Below are positions 35,018 through 64,000 of a DNA stretch of 64,000 bases, piece after piece. A program made the translations under genes and the position numbers. The stretch is from Okapia johnstoni (taxonomy: Eukaryota > Chordata > Mammalia > Artiodactyla > Giraffidae), in assembly GCA_024291935.2 (NCBI GenBank), contig JAGTYA010000026.1:2281501-2345500 (forward strand), read 5' to 3'. The first letter of the stretch is position 1; each line of letters begins with the position of its first letter. The notes under the pieces were generated by a model. The model saw only the letters and a program-made list of their open reading frames with translations, did no database searches and was not told the origin of the DNA.

Positions 35018-35639
35018 TGTATTAGGAAAAATTACCCTCATATTAGTCCTTTATTAATATAGTTAGTTGTTATTTAGTCCTGTGCTCCAAAAATATCTGA
35101 AACATTATCTAATTACTATGCTCACAAGCTAAGCAAAGGACTTTATTTTGAAATATAAAAACAAAAAATTGAATTACAAAGGATGAACCTTAGTCACACA
35201 TTTTGCTGCATTTGTGTCTAAAGAATTCAAATACTACTTCTGCATTAGGGCCCCTGGATAACTTTACATGAAACTATTTTTTTTTAATGAGACTCTTTAG
35301 TCCAAAGAGTTTTAGGTGCTAGGATGGACACCTAACTTGCTGTCGTCACCGCTGAAGTCAAGAGATGTATTAACATGGCATAGCGTCTGTAGGAGGTAAC
35401 AGATAAATCCATAGAAGGTGAAGTGGTTTTCTTAAACTGCTAGGAGGTGAGTCTATTCCATTTTGGAAAGTAAATCATGACTCTGAATTTAAAGGGTTCT
35501 CTGGGCGGACTTTTCTTGTCCTTATTCTTGCAGGTATTGCCTGTATTTCCAGCCACCAGAGGCGAGGACCGTCCTGGTTTTCCAGACCCCCTATCTTCCT
35601 GTTTCACACCTGTGTATGTATTCCTGCTTTAATATGATG

Positions 35640-35912
35640 TTTTAATGTTTGTTTTCGGTAGTGCTGGGCCTCTTGCTGTGCGGGCTTGCTCTAGCCGCAG
35701 TGACCAGCGCAACTCCTCACTGCAGGGGGAAGGTTCTCACTGTGGTGGCTCCTCTCGCGGATTACAGGCTCTAGGGCAGGCAGGCGTCAGCAGCTGCAGC
35801 GCGTGGGCCCTAGAGCTCCGGCTCAGCAGTTGTGGCAGCTCCCTCAGTAGCTCGGACCGTGTCCCCTGCACTGGCCGGCGGACTCATCCATTGCACCGCC
35901 AGAGAAGTCTCT
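35640..35912 (-). mobile_element. CHR-type SINE, old
   Basis: Reverse CHR body (GTGCTGGGCCTCTTGCTGTG) ending ATTGCACCGCCAGAGAAGTC; well diverged. Confidence 0.7.
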
Positions 35913-36287
35913 GTGTATATTCTTGTTCGAGTGCGATTGTTTGTTTTCCCCACTTCCTCAAGGGCACTTTCAAAGCTTTTTGAGCTACCCTGGAACAAAT
36001 GCAGCACTCTCAGAATACAGTTAAGTGTGAATGACTATCCAAATTTCAGGTCTGATGAGTCGTTCCTTCTTTGTGGTTCCTCCTGCACAGTCCCGAGGCA
36101 TACAGCCTAGGGTGTGGCGTTTCTGTTGATCGGGTTTTGCTGTGGCTGCTTTTGGTTAAGGTTAAGACTTACTGATAACATGATCAGCAGGATCAACTAC
36201 AGCAGGGACAATAAGGAAAATCATCAAGCCCAACAAGGACTGTGCAACTTCTATGTGATATTAATACATTAAAGTGGAAATCACAGG

Positions 36288-36330
36288 ACCTCCCCAGTGG
36301 TCCAGTGGTTACAACTTCGTCTTCCACCAC
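36288..36330 (+). mobile_element. CHR-type SINE head fragment
   Basis: GACCTCCCCAGTGGTCCAGT then GGTTACAACTTCGTC; only the head is recognisable. Confidence 0.5.
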
Positions 36331-36509
36331 AGAGAGCAACTTAGCCCCTTAAAAACAAGCCAACAGCTTTATCTGGGATTCAATGGGAGAAAAAGCCACG
36401 TTTCCTTATTAGATGAAAATGTTCTGTTGGACTCACGTGGGGATGCTGTGTTGTCTATATTGCATGTTAGGAGTGATTGAAAGTCTTGTCCAGTGTAACT
36501 TTTGCCCTG

Positions 36510-36717
36510 AAAGTGTTAAGTCACTGAGTTTTGTCCGACTCTGTGCGACCCTATGGACTGTAGCCCGTGAGGCCCTTCTGTCCATAGAATTCTCCAGACA
36601 AGAATGCTAGAGTGGGTAGCCATTCCCTTCTCCAGGGGATCTTCCCAACCCAGGGATGAAACCCAGGTCTCCTGTGCTGCAGGCAGATTCTTTACCTTTT
36701 GCGCCACCAGGGAGGCC
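36510..36717 (-). mobile_element. Bov-tA SINE
   Basis: Reverse copy: GTTAAGTCACTGAGTTTTGT to TTTTGCGCCACCAGGGAGGC. Confidence 0.9.
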
Positions 36718-37807
36718 CCAAACTTTCGTCCTACCTGGTGACATTGGGACCACTGTTCCTTGTAAATCATGAACCATCCAGAGAGTCACCCTGTCCTGGA
36801 TTTATGATCTTGAGAAAGACATTCACCTTCTTGGATGGTAGTTTCCTCATCTGCTAAAGGAGATGAGTGACCTTTCAGATAACCTTTTGGTGCTACCCTT
36901 CTGTGATGCTAGGGAATATAGTTCAATGCAGGCAATGTATTAATATATAAAAACATTTTGCTCAAGTGTCTGTTCTGATGACCCCAGCTGCATTCCAGGA
37001 CCTGCAAATAGCTCAAGGTGGCTCATGGCCCTAAAGATAGCGCCTGGGAGTCCCGCTGGGAGGTGAGCCCGGGCTGGTGCCCCGGGGTGTTCGCTGGGCC
37101 AGGCAGCACGCCGAGTCCCCGCCTGCCCATGGGCGTGACAGGCAGATGTCAGGCTCAGAGTGACGCTAGCCTTGCCATCCCAAGCCCCCTGCCTGGGTCT
37201 GACGTCTCGGATATCGGGCACTGGGTCTTGGATTCCCCAGCAGAAGCGGGAACCGGAGCCCCCTGCAGCTGGCCTCGTCGGCAGTGGCTCTTTGGAAACC
37301 GCACTGGGTCTCTTCATGTCTGTCGTGAGATCAGGCAGCCATCCTCACCTGCCTGCACTCTGACTGTATTTTCTGCCCCGCTCCCCACATTACAGCCACA
37401 GATGGATTTACATTAAGCAACCTGGCCCTGGAGGGGACCCTGGCCCTCGCCTCTTGGGGGGCCACTGCTCAGTGAACAGCCCCCAGGGCTGGTGGAAGAG
37501 AGGGAGCATAGGTCCCCAGGAGCACCCGTGTGCCTCCCCAGGGTGGTGGCACCCAGGTCACGATGCTCTCATGACAGATACGTGGACATACGGAGGAAGT
37601 GGACAACCACAGTATACCGACATCAGAAAACATCCCGTCTATTCCGTGCAGAGAGAGGGGTGCCCAACACGGGGTGTGTCTGTAAACACACACCCTCAGA
37701 GGGAAGGAACCAGGAGCTTGTCCCCAAAGTGTTACAGGCTGACTCAGAGATGGCCTTAAGGAGACAGTCGCTATTTTATTCTGGTGGTTTTCTGCATGAT
37801 TTGATTT

Positions 37808-38004
37808 TTTTAAAAAATATTTGGCTGTCGGGTCTCAGTTGTGGCACATGGACTTTCTAGTTGTGGCGTGCAGTCTCAGTGGTTTTGTCTTGCTCTCAAC
37901 TGCCCTGCGGCATGTGAGCTCTTGGTTCCGCGGCCAGAGATCGAACCCGCATCGCCTGGCATTGCAAGGCAGATTCTTAACCACTGAACCACCAGGGAAG
38001 TCCC
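37808..38004 (-). mobile_element. CHR-type SINE
   Basis: Reverse copy ending ACCACTGAACCACCAGGGAA, with GATCGAACCCGCATCGCCTG in the box B region. Confidence 0.8.
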
Positions 38005-38084
38005 ATGATTTGATTTTTGTAATTTTTTTTTTTTAAATAATGAAAACATGCAAGATTTCTCTCTGGGGAGAAGCAGGAAGACTT

Positions 38085-38292
38085 TGGGTTTCCCAGGCGG
38101 TGCTAGTGGTAGAGAACCCACCTGCTGACGCAAGAGATGTAAGACATGTGGGTGCGATCCCAGGTTGGGAAGATCACGTAGAGGAGGGCATGGCAACCCC
38201 CTCCAGTGTTCTTGCCTGGAGAACAGGGAGCTTGCGGACTATGGTCCACAGGGTCGCAGAGTCGGACATGACCGAAGCAAGTGAGAACGCAC
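38085..38292 (+). mobile_element. Bov-tA SINE
   Basis: Head GGGTTTCCCAGGCGGTGCTA, then CCCCCTCCAGTGTTCTTGCC and the tail CAGAGTCGGACATGACCGAA. Confidence 0.88.
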
Positions 38293-38636
38293 CCGTGCAG
38301 GAAGACAGTTCTGGCTCTTAAAGCTGGAAAGAGCTTTCACACACATGCGCAAAAGAAACAGAATTTTACTGGTGAATTGATATTTTCCAAGTTAAAAAAC
38401 AGTTTTTAACCTCATCTTGTTCCAGAAGGTTCTGCAATGGCTTGTGAGGGTACAAAGACCAAATGCAAAGGGGACACCAAGGACTCTCCTGACCAGGCTT
38501 CGGTGGGGTGGGGAACCTCCAGGGCCCCCCACACACCCCCTGCAGGCACCCTGGCCGAGGCTAGCCCCCCACTCCCCACCCCATCCTCTGCAGGTGCGGG
38601 GCAGGGTTCATGTTCTCCACTAAAGACAAGCAGGTG

Positions 38637-38760
38637 AAGGACCTCCCTGGCGGTCCAGTGGTGAAGACTCCGTGCTTCCAATGCAGGGGGCGTGGGTTCA
38701 GTCCCTGGTCAGGGAACTAAGACTCTGCATGCTGTGCGGCCACAGACAAAAAAATAAGCA
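38637..38760 (+). mobile_element. CHR-type SINE, short
   Basis: Head AGGACCTCCCTGGCGGTCCA, box B GGTTCAGTCCCTGG, A-rich tail with AAAAAAATAAGC. Confidence 0.85.
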
Positions 38761-40889
38761 AACATATAAATAAAACAAACACAAGAAGGTTCCCTGGCAG
38801 CACATTACAAAGAATAATGGATCGTGAAGAGTCTGCAACACAGGAGGGTAGAGAGGATGACCTAGGGGACAGATGCCGGTCACTCAGATGTGACCACGAG
38901 CATGTGCTTGACTGGCTTCAACCGCTGTTCTGGCTGAAGACGACTCTGACAGGCCTCACACCTCACTGTCCTAAACTAAGACACGATGACACAGCCCGCA
39001 CGATTGCGCTAACAGAACTGAGAATCCCTTAGTCCCACCACGCCCAGTCCACATGTGAAAGTCCCCAGACACCTCTGCAGCAGGTTTGTTCGGAACCATC
39101 AAGGTCCACACGCTGGAGGTGGTGGTGGCGTTTCTTGGGCCCTGCTTCCTGGAGGAGTCTGTTCGCCTCTCCATGGGCACCGCCTGCCCGTGTCTGGCTC
39201 CGCAGTGCAGCCTGTGAGCAGGACGTGAGGCGGATGGCCTCCTCCAGGAGGGGCCCCCGACCAGGGGCAGCGGCCTCACCTGGGGACTGGAGGAGGCGCG
39301 CTCTCCAGCCTCAGCTACGTCCGAGCCAGGGTCTGCCTGGGCGGCACGGGTCCAGAAGCTTTGCTCAGTGCTGGCTCTGTGCTCTTGGTGGAAAGATCTC
39401 TCTGTGCAGGTGAGCCGGGCTCTCCCCTGCAGGGGACCCCTCAGGCCCACGTGTCCCTCTCGGGGGATGCGGAGACTGACAGATGCGGTGGAGGTGATGG
39501 GCAGAGCTCGGCGTTGTGACAGGTGCACCTTTCCTGGTCCCCGTCACCTCCGAGCCATCCACGGGATGATGCTTCACCATTGTGAGAACCGTCAGCTCCC
39601 AACTTTTCAGGGGGGCTCTCGGTGTCCATCGCTGGCCCTGGCCTGAGTCGGGGCTGCACTCAGGGCCCAGGAACGGAGGCTGTCCAACTGCCCTGTTCCA
39701 ACCGCTTCTGTTCCATCCGCTCGGCCTGCTGCCCCTTTCAGTCAGGCCACTGGGGGCCCTGAAGTGCAGTTTACTTTGAAATAATAAGAGGTTCCAGGAA
39801 GCTGCAGCAGAAGGGGCCCTCCACGTGATTTCCTGATGCCCCGTCTTACCCAAGATTAGCGCCCGGAGACCAGCCCTGGGGGCCTGGCCCGAGGCGTGGG
39901 TTTCTGCAGCCACCACTGTGGCCGGGGGGGGAGGGGGGGGATCCAGACTGCCGGCCGCGGTGAAGACCCCTCCTGCTGCCCTTTCTCGTCGGCCCCCCGC
40001 CCACCCGGCCCCAGGCCCCAGCAGGTGCGCTCTCTGCACCTCTGGGCTCTCGAGGAGGGCATCTCACTGGATCTTGCCACGTGGGACCCTCTGCCCAATG
40101 CCCTGGAGACCCCTTCACCGCTGTACAGTTCCTGGTCTGCCCCATGTCTTCCTTCCTTCCTCCCAGGAGAGGGCTGCCACTCAGAGCCGAACCACCCGGT
40201 GCTCACGCTCACCAGGGCAGCCCTCAGCCTGCAGGGCCAGGAAGCGCCCACTGTTGACAAGCTGAGGGCAAGTGCCTGCTGCTTCCTCCCTCCGGGACGC
40301 CTCCTCTCCCCTCCTTTCCCGCAGGCCTCGGGGCTGCTGACATCCCCACACCCCGCAGGGGTGACGGCCACGCGGCGCTCTGCGCAGCGACACCACATCG
40401 GGGTCCCGCGTGACTCCTCTACTCTGGCCTCGGAACATCCCCTGGCAATGTGCAGCCAAGGGACGCGTTCTCCCCCCGACCTATGGAGCCGCTGTGACCT
40501 GGTGAAGGGGATGCTTTCCTAAATGGCTGCCGCCCTCTTCCTCACCCCTCACCCTGCCTCCGGCCTCGGGGGGTGATGGGGGGCTCCTGAGACCTCTGAG
40601 GTTAGCCACCCAAGGGCACATGGTGCCTGTCTCTCTGGGGAGCACCGAGGCCGTGGACCTGGGGGCCCCACCCAGCACCCCAGCTCCAGAGCGCAGACCC
40701 CACCCTGACCGCACCCACTGGGGGCCCTGACCGAGACCCGCCAAGCAGGGCCAGGCTCGACGACAAGGTCACCGTCACGTCAACGCCGAGTGCGGGGGCA
40801 GCTTGCTAGGCAGCGTTAGAGAACCGGCCTGGGCTTGTCCGACTGTCGTGGGGCTTTTTTTCTTACTGGTGTTTGTTTTTTGTAGTTGA
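38761..40889. other. GC-rich intergenic DNA, no gene supported
   Basis: From about 39.1 kb it is GC-rich and open frames occur on both strands. None shows a known domain, and opposite-strand frames overlap freely, as expected by chance. Confidence 0.55.
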
Positions 40890-41045
40890 ACATATCAATC
40901 CCTGGGTTGGAAAGATCTCCTGGAGGAGGGCACGGCAAGCCACTCCAGTATTCTTGCCTGGAGACCCCACGGACAGGAGTCTAGGGGGCTACAGTCCACG
41001 GGGTCACAGTCAGACACAAGTGAAGCGCCCCAGCACGCACACCAA
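40890..41045 (+). mobile_element. Bov-tA SINE, 5'-truncated
   Basis: ATCAATCCCTGGGTTGGAAA, CACTCCAGTATTCTTGCCTG and tail CACAGTCAGACACAAGTGAA, about 0.8 kb beyond the CARS1 3' end. Confidence 0.85.
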
Positions 41046-41829
41046 TACCGACATCCAGAGCCTGTGCTTGTGGGGTCCCACTCTCGTGCTCCCCATGGGG
41101 TGGGGCCCCCAAGTGCAGCCAGTGCCGCTCGGCATGTGCTCCCCGTGGGCAGGCTACAGGGGTGCAGGGTGAGCACGCCCACCCCTGGGCATGGCCAACA
41201 CCCCCCCAACCACAGGCCGGGTCACTGCACCCTGACTGCCACACGAGAACGGGACGGCGACCCGCAGCCCATCTGCCCGGCCCCGATCACTGCATCGTGG
41301 TCCTCGCGGAGCCCCCCTGGGCCCCCTCGGTGCCCCGCCTCGACCAAGGCTGGAGACACGCCTTGGAGCTCAGTGGGGGTTCTCCTCCGGGACTGAAAAT
41401 GCATGAACGGGGGTGGGGAGGACATGCTCCCAGGCAGGGACCCAGGGACGCCGCTGCCCCCATCTCACCCCGGCAGTGCTAAGCCGGCTCTGCCGCTCGC
41501 CCGCCTGCAGGATCGCCGTGGAGACAGCGTGGCGAGCTGAGCTAGCAGGACCCGAGTGCCTGGCTGGGCAGGCTTTGTGTGTGGCGCCAGCAGGCCCTGC
41601 CAGTTTGAGCCTGTCTTTCTCCTACTCAAAATGCCTCCCAATGCACCCACACAGCAGAGATTAGCTGATAGCCATCTGTCCTGGGGGGCGGGGGACGGTC
41701 CTTGGCTGAAACCACTCAGCGGTCTGAGCCCCCGCGTCGCGACCTGCTGACCCAGCAGCCCAGCCGGCCCGGCGCGCGCTGACCGTGCAGGCTGACGGCA
41801 GACAGAGGCCGGCCCCCGGTTGGGAAGAC

Positions 41830-41835
41830 TTTATT
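41830..41835 (-). terminator. CARS1: CARS1 poly(A) signal AATAAA
   Basis: The minus strand reads AATAAA 111 nt past the CARS1 stop codon. The 3'UTR is therefore short, about 130 nt, with cleavage expected near 41,805-41,820. Confidence 0.85.
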
Positions 41836-41945
41836 ACTGACGACTCAGAGCAGGAGGTGGCCCGAACCTCTGCGGACAGAACTCTTCACTCAGGGCTGAG
41901 GGCCACTGTAAACAGGCAGGAGCACGGGCGGGGTCCCGGGGGGGG

Positions 41946-60245
<18,300 letters not shown>

Positions 60246-60247
60246 CT

Positions 60248-61279
60248 GAAGAAAAGGAAGCAGGATGTCTGCACCCGCATGCAAGTGCCAGGGCTCACGG
60301 CACATGCGGTCCACGCGCATCCATCTCGGCCTTGCGCGTACAGCCTTGCCGTGCACGGCCAGCACCCGGACCCGGGAGGAGACCGCAGAGCTCCCATGGA
60401 CGGCCTGGCTGTCCAGAGGCTGGAGCTCTGACTGCGTGCCCGGAGGGTCAGGGTGGCGGGGCTTCCTGAGGCAGGGCGGCAGGGCACACGGTGTGGTCAC
60501 CCATGGCCCGGACACCTGCTTGAGAGGAGGTTCAGAGCAGCAGACGGAGCCGCGGTCCAGAGGGAGGTCTCCATGTCCAGGCCACCCCACCGGGCATGTG
60601 CCATCAACTGAAGGCCCCACGTCATGACCACAATGGTGCAGCGTTGGAACGAGTCACGTCCTGTCACTGCGTTCCTCATGTCACACCCAGAAACAGCCAT
60701 CAGAGACGCGATGAGACAGCATCAGGGCTGCTCCTGAGCCTCAGCGGCCCAGCGGACCTGGCACTCTGCCCTGGAGGATCCAGTGCTTCGGCTCCTTAGC
60801 TGGAGCGGCAACAGGGGTGTGCGGCCAGGCAGGCAGTCTGTGGTCCACTCACGGGGCACAGGCAGAGAACAAGGCCGGAGGGAGGGCGCAGGGAGCCTGG
60901 AGCGCAGAGGCGGACGCGGTGGCCCCGGAGCAGCGCCCAGACAGAGCAGAGCTACTGGGAAACCTCCCAGGACCCAGCTGGTGCCCAGGGCGGGCGGGCA
61001 GAGGAGGCAGGGCTCCCGGGTGGCAGGCGCTGTCAGGCTGAGGCTGGAAGCGAGCTCTGGGCCTGCCCCATGTGCGGGGGCAGAAAGCCCCCCGCTGCCC
61101 AGGGGATCAACACAGAACAAGACAGAGCAGAGGAGGGAGGTCCCAATCGAACCAACTCCTAGATAATTCATGTGTTTCAAAACACAAAATCAAAGGGGAC
61201 ATAAAAACCTATTGAGAAGCGGAAGAGTAATGTCAGCATACGTAGAAGCAGCAACCACTTTCCTCAGAGAAAAATTTAT
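60248..61279. other. CARS1 intron, unclassified
   Basis: GC-rich to about 61.1 kb. I searched the minus strand for the next upstream CARS1 exon and did not find it here or farther up in the window. Confidence 0.5.
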
Positions 61280-62745
61280 GGCCTAAATGCTTAAACCAGA
61301 AAATGGGCTAAACTCCTAAGCGGTGAGACAAAAACGAGCAGAATCAACCCAGAGAAAAGGAGGAAACGGGGAACAGAGACGGGGCGGCGGCTGGTGAGAC
61401 AGGACCGGGGTTCCAGCCCCGCCCCCCAGGGAAAGCCGTCCCCGGCCCCATGCGTGAAAGGGCGTCACAAAGTGAAGAGTAATCACCCCTGGTGGATCCG
61501 CAAGGAAAGGATACAGAGGAGCGTTCCGTGATGACAAAGGGGGCGATTCTCCACGGAGACACAGCAACCCTCGGTGTGTAGGCACCGAACAAGAGGGCAT
61601 CAGACACAGCGGGGCTGCACCGACAGAACAAGAAAAACAGATGGATCCAGTGTCGCAGATGGAGACTTCAGCGGGCAGATCCAGCAGGCAGCGAGTCAGG
61701 GGGAATGGCTGAACTCAACACCACAGAACTGACACCTATGAAGAGCCTGCTTCACCCAGCAGAGGAGGAGGACAGCTCCCCGCCAGTCACAGGGGCAGTT
61801 TCCAGGACAGAGCGCAGTGGGCCAGAAACACACCCAGAGACACTCGAAGCATCTACCGAGACAGCGTGCCCTCAGGGTCAGAAACACACCCAGACACTTC
61901 AAGGAGCAGAAAGCAGAGAGATCTGTGTGCTACCAGATTGCAGCTGAATTAAACTAGAAGCCTACAACAGAAAGATAACTGGAGTATCCCCCAAACACGC
62001 AGAGATTAAATAACACTTTTCTAAATAAGACACTGGCCAAAGAAGGTATGTCAAGAAAAAATTTCAAATTCTTCGAACTAAATGAGAATGAAAACACAAC
62101 TTATCAACATTTACGGGATGCGGCAAAAGCAGTGTTCAGAAGAAACCTGGAACACGGAATGCATTCATCAAAAGAGAAAAAATATCTGAAATGTGATATC
62201 ACCTTAGGAGACGACAGCATACCCGAATACCTGAACCAAGGGCGCCCCGCGGAAACCAGAGGTCAGTATCGCTCACGAACGCAGATTAAAAACCGTTAAC
62301 AAAATATTAGCAAGGTGAATCTACAGAAGCGTAAAGGGACTCATACGCCACAACCAAGCTCACTGCACGTGCGCAGGCTGGTTCAACTTTATAAAATCAA
62401 ATAATGCAAATTACCACATCAACAGACTTAAAAAAGAAAAATCGTATGATCATTTATCAGTATCAGTATCGTATCGTATCAATGTAGAAAAAGCACTGGG
62501 CAAAATCCAACATCTATTCATGACAAAAACTCTCAGTCGACTAGGAATGGAGGAGCCCTTCCTCAACTTGACAGAAAATAGCCACAGAAAGCCTACAGTT
62601 AACAGCAGACTCAAGGGTGAGGGACGTGAAGCCTTCCCGTTAAGACGAGGTGTAATGCAAGCAGCTCCTTTCTCATCACTCTTCCAACATCCAACTGGAA
62701 GTCCCCGCTGATGCAATAAGGCAAGAAAAAGGGGGGAAAAAAGAT
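61280..62745 (+). mobile_element. Very old L1 ORF2 remains
   Basis: The plus strand retains L1 ORF2-like pieces: FFELNENENTTYQHLRDAAK at about 62.07 kb, and HDKNSQST/MTKTLSRLGMEEPFLNL followed by AFPLRRG at 62.5-62.65 kb. Many stops and frame changes; the boundary near 61.28 kb is a guess. Confidence 0.65.
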
Positions 62746-62995
62746 ACAGATCTTCTTCAACTTATGACAGGATTATCGATCCTTCTTAAGTCGAAAATAC
62801 CATTAAGCTGAAAAATGTATTTAACGAACCTACCAAACATCCTAACTTAGCCTGGTGTACCTTAAACATGCTCAGAATACGTTAGCCTACAGTTGGAAAA
62901 ACCATCCAACACCAATCCGACTTTACAAATAAGTGCTGACTACCTCGTGTCATGTACTGGATGCTGTACTGAAAGTGAAAAACAAGATGCCTGTG
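62746..62995. other. Probable ancient mammalian repeat, class unknown
   Basis: Includes CTTAAGTCGAAAATACCATT and AACATGCTCAGAATACGTTA, phrases I associate with a dispersed mammalian repeat but cannot name. Confidence 0.35.
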
Positions 62996-63054
62996 TGGGC
63001 ACAGAGTCACTGCAGATATACCAGGCTTTTTTGTTTTTAAATGAACCACTGTTC

Positions 63055-63338
63055 TTTTTATTTACTTATTTATTAAGGCTGTGCTGGGTCTTCACTGCTG
63101 CACGGGCTTCTCTGTAGTTGCAGCGAGTGGGGACTCCTCTCCAGCTGCAGCGCGCGGGCTTTTCGTTGCAGTGGCGTCTCTCATGGTGGCTCCTGGGCTC
63201 CAGAGCACGGGCTCAATAGTTGCGATTCGTGGGCTTGTTGCCCCCCGGCGTGTGGGGTCCTCCCAGGTCAGGGGCTGAACCCACGTCCCCGGCACCGGCA
63301 GGCAGATTCTCTGCTGAGCCACCAGGGAAATCCGGTGC
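63055..63338 (-). mobile_element. CHR-type SINE
   Basis: Reverse copy from GCTGTGCTGGGTCTTCACTG to GAGCCACCAGGGAAATCC, with GGGGCTGAACCCACGTCCCC in the box B region. Confidence 0.85.
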
Positions 63339-63619
63339 CTCAGTTGTCTACCCTCGTGATCGGGTAGCCAGCTGGGAGCTGAGGCTTACTGCTGACGCCC
63401 AGCAACCCGGGAGAGCAGGAGACTGCGTATCGCTAGCCCAGGAGAAGATCAAAATCGAAAGCTCAGCTTCTACTGGATATTTATCGCTTTTGCACCATTT
63501 TAAAGCCAAAAAATCTTAAAAGTCGTATTGTCCGGGGTCAGGGACCTATATGCTAAGACATACATTTGGATTTGAAATTAAAATCCCAATACCGTTTACA
63601 TTAGCTCCCCCAAAATGAA

Positions 63620-63970
63620 ATACCTACATGTGAGTTTTACCAAGTACACACAAGATCTACATGAGGAAAACTACAAACGTCTGAAGAGAGAGACGGAGCG
63701 AGATTTCACATCTGTGGGCAGGAAGATTCAACACCGTCAAGGTATCAGATCTTCCCAACTTGATTTATAGACTCAGTTCAATCCTCATTAAATTCTTATC
63801 AAGTCGTTCTATGGGTATCGACAAACGGAATCTCAAGTTTACAAGGACAGGAGGTGAAAGACCCAGGAAAGCCAACCCAGCACTGAAGGAGGAGAACCAG
63901 GCCGGAGGACCGACGCTCCCCAACCTCGAGACCTGCCGTCGAGCTACGGCAATCAAGACAGGGTGGCGCT
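63620..63970 (+). mobile_element. Old L1 ORF2 remains, second part
   Basis: The plus strand reads DLHEENYKRLKRETERDF at about 63.65 kb, and RPRKANPALKEENQAGGPTL, then RATAIKTGWRW at about 63.87-63.97 kb, matching the late ORF2 region in outline. Probably the same L1 as 61.3-62.7 kb, split by the SINE. Confidence 0.55.
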
Positions 63971-63974
63971 GGAA

Positions 63975-64000
63975 CCTCTGTGGTGGTCCAGTGGGTTAGA
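63975..64000 (+). mobile_element. Start of a CHR-type SINE cut by the window end
   Basis: TGTGGTGGTCCAGTGGGTTA matches the head of the CHR copies at 9.94 and 38.64 kb. Confidence 0.55.

Noticed and set aside
39135..40744. Possible gene in the GC-rich intergenic stretch
   Set aside because: Open frames up to 224 codons occur on both strands at once, with no recognisable domain, no consistent exon borders and no repeat explanation; composition is enough.
61705..61947. 80-codon open frame starting MAELNTTELT
   Set aside because: It falls inside degraded L1-like sequence and shows no independent gene signal.

Overview
This window is vertebrate nuclear DNA from a ruminant, most likely cattle or a close bovid. 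The evidence is dense BovB (RTE) LINEs, tRNA-Glu-derived Bov-tA/Bov-A SINEs and cetartiodactyl CHR-type SINEs, together with spliced genes showing GT/AG introns. There are no bacterial features: no operons, ribosome binding sites or CRISPR arrays.

Two protein genes lie in tandem on the minus strand. NAP1L4 (histone chaperone) has its CpG-island promoter and noncoding first exon near 32.74-33.04 kb and its start codon at 14,629. Seven coding exons run down to 687, giving 202 codons, and the 3' half of the gene lies beyond base 1. CARS1 (cytoplasmic cysteinyl-tRNA synthetase) enters from beyond base 64,000. Sixteen coding exons between 60,245 and 41,946 give 564 residues and a stop, followed by a short 3'UTR with a poly(A) signal at 41,830-41,835. 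The HIGH-motif half of CARS1 is outside the window. Every exon junction used here keeps the reading frame and has GT and AG ends. The order NAP1L4-CARS1 matches the mammalian 11p15.5-type neighbourhood next to the PHLDA2/KCNQ1 imprinted cluster (known synteny, not provable from this window).

Layout: 1-14.6 kb, NAP1L4 coding exons among repeats, including a 70/76-bp minisatellite, a mariner with nested SINEs and a BovB copy. 14.6-32.7 kb, the long first intron, with BovB copies and a near full-length mariner (28.2-29.4 kb). 31.8-33.6 kb, the CpG island and promoter. 33.0-41.8 kb, the intergenic interval, SINE-rich and then GC-rich with no supported gene. 41.8-52.97 kb, compact GC-rich CARS1 3' exons, with a probable solo LTR at 44.3-45.4 kb and an L1 nest at 47.5-49.0 kb. 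53-59 kb, a CARS1 intron holding a nearly complete but broken BovB. 59-60.2 kb, three more CARS1 exons. 60.2-64 kb, an intron with very old L1 remains and a SINE.

I found no undescribed multigene system. The most notable signals are a mariner with a duplicated right terminal repeat and all three catalytic aspartates, a SINE in the CpG island that appears enriched in changes toward G/C, several intronic tandem duplications, and tandem splice acceptors 8 nt apart just after the NAP1L4 start codon.
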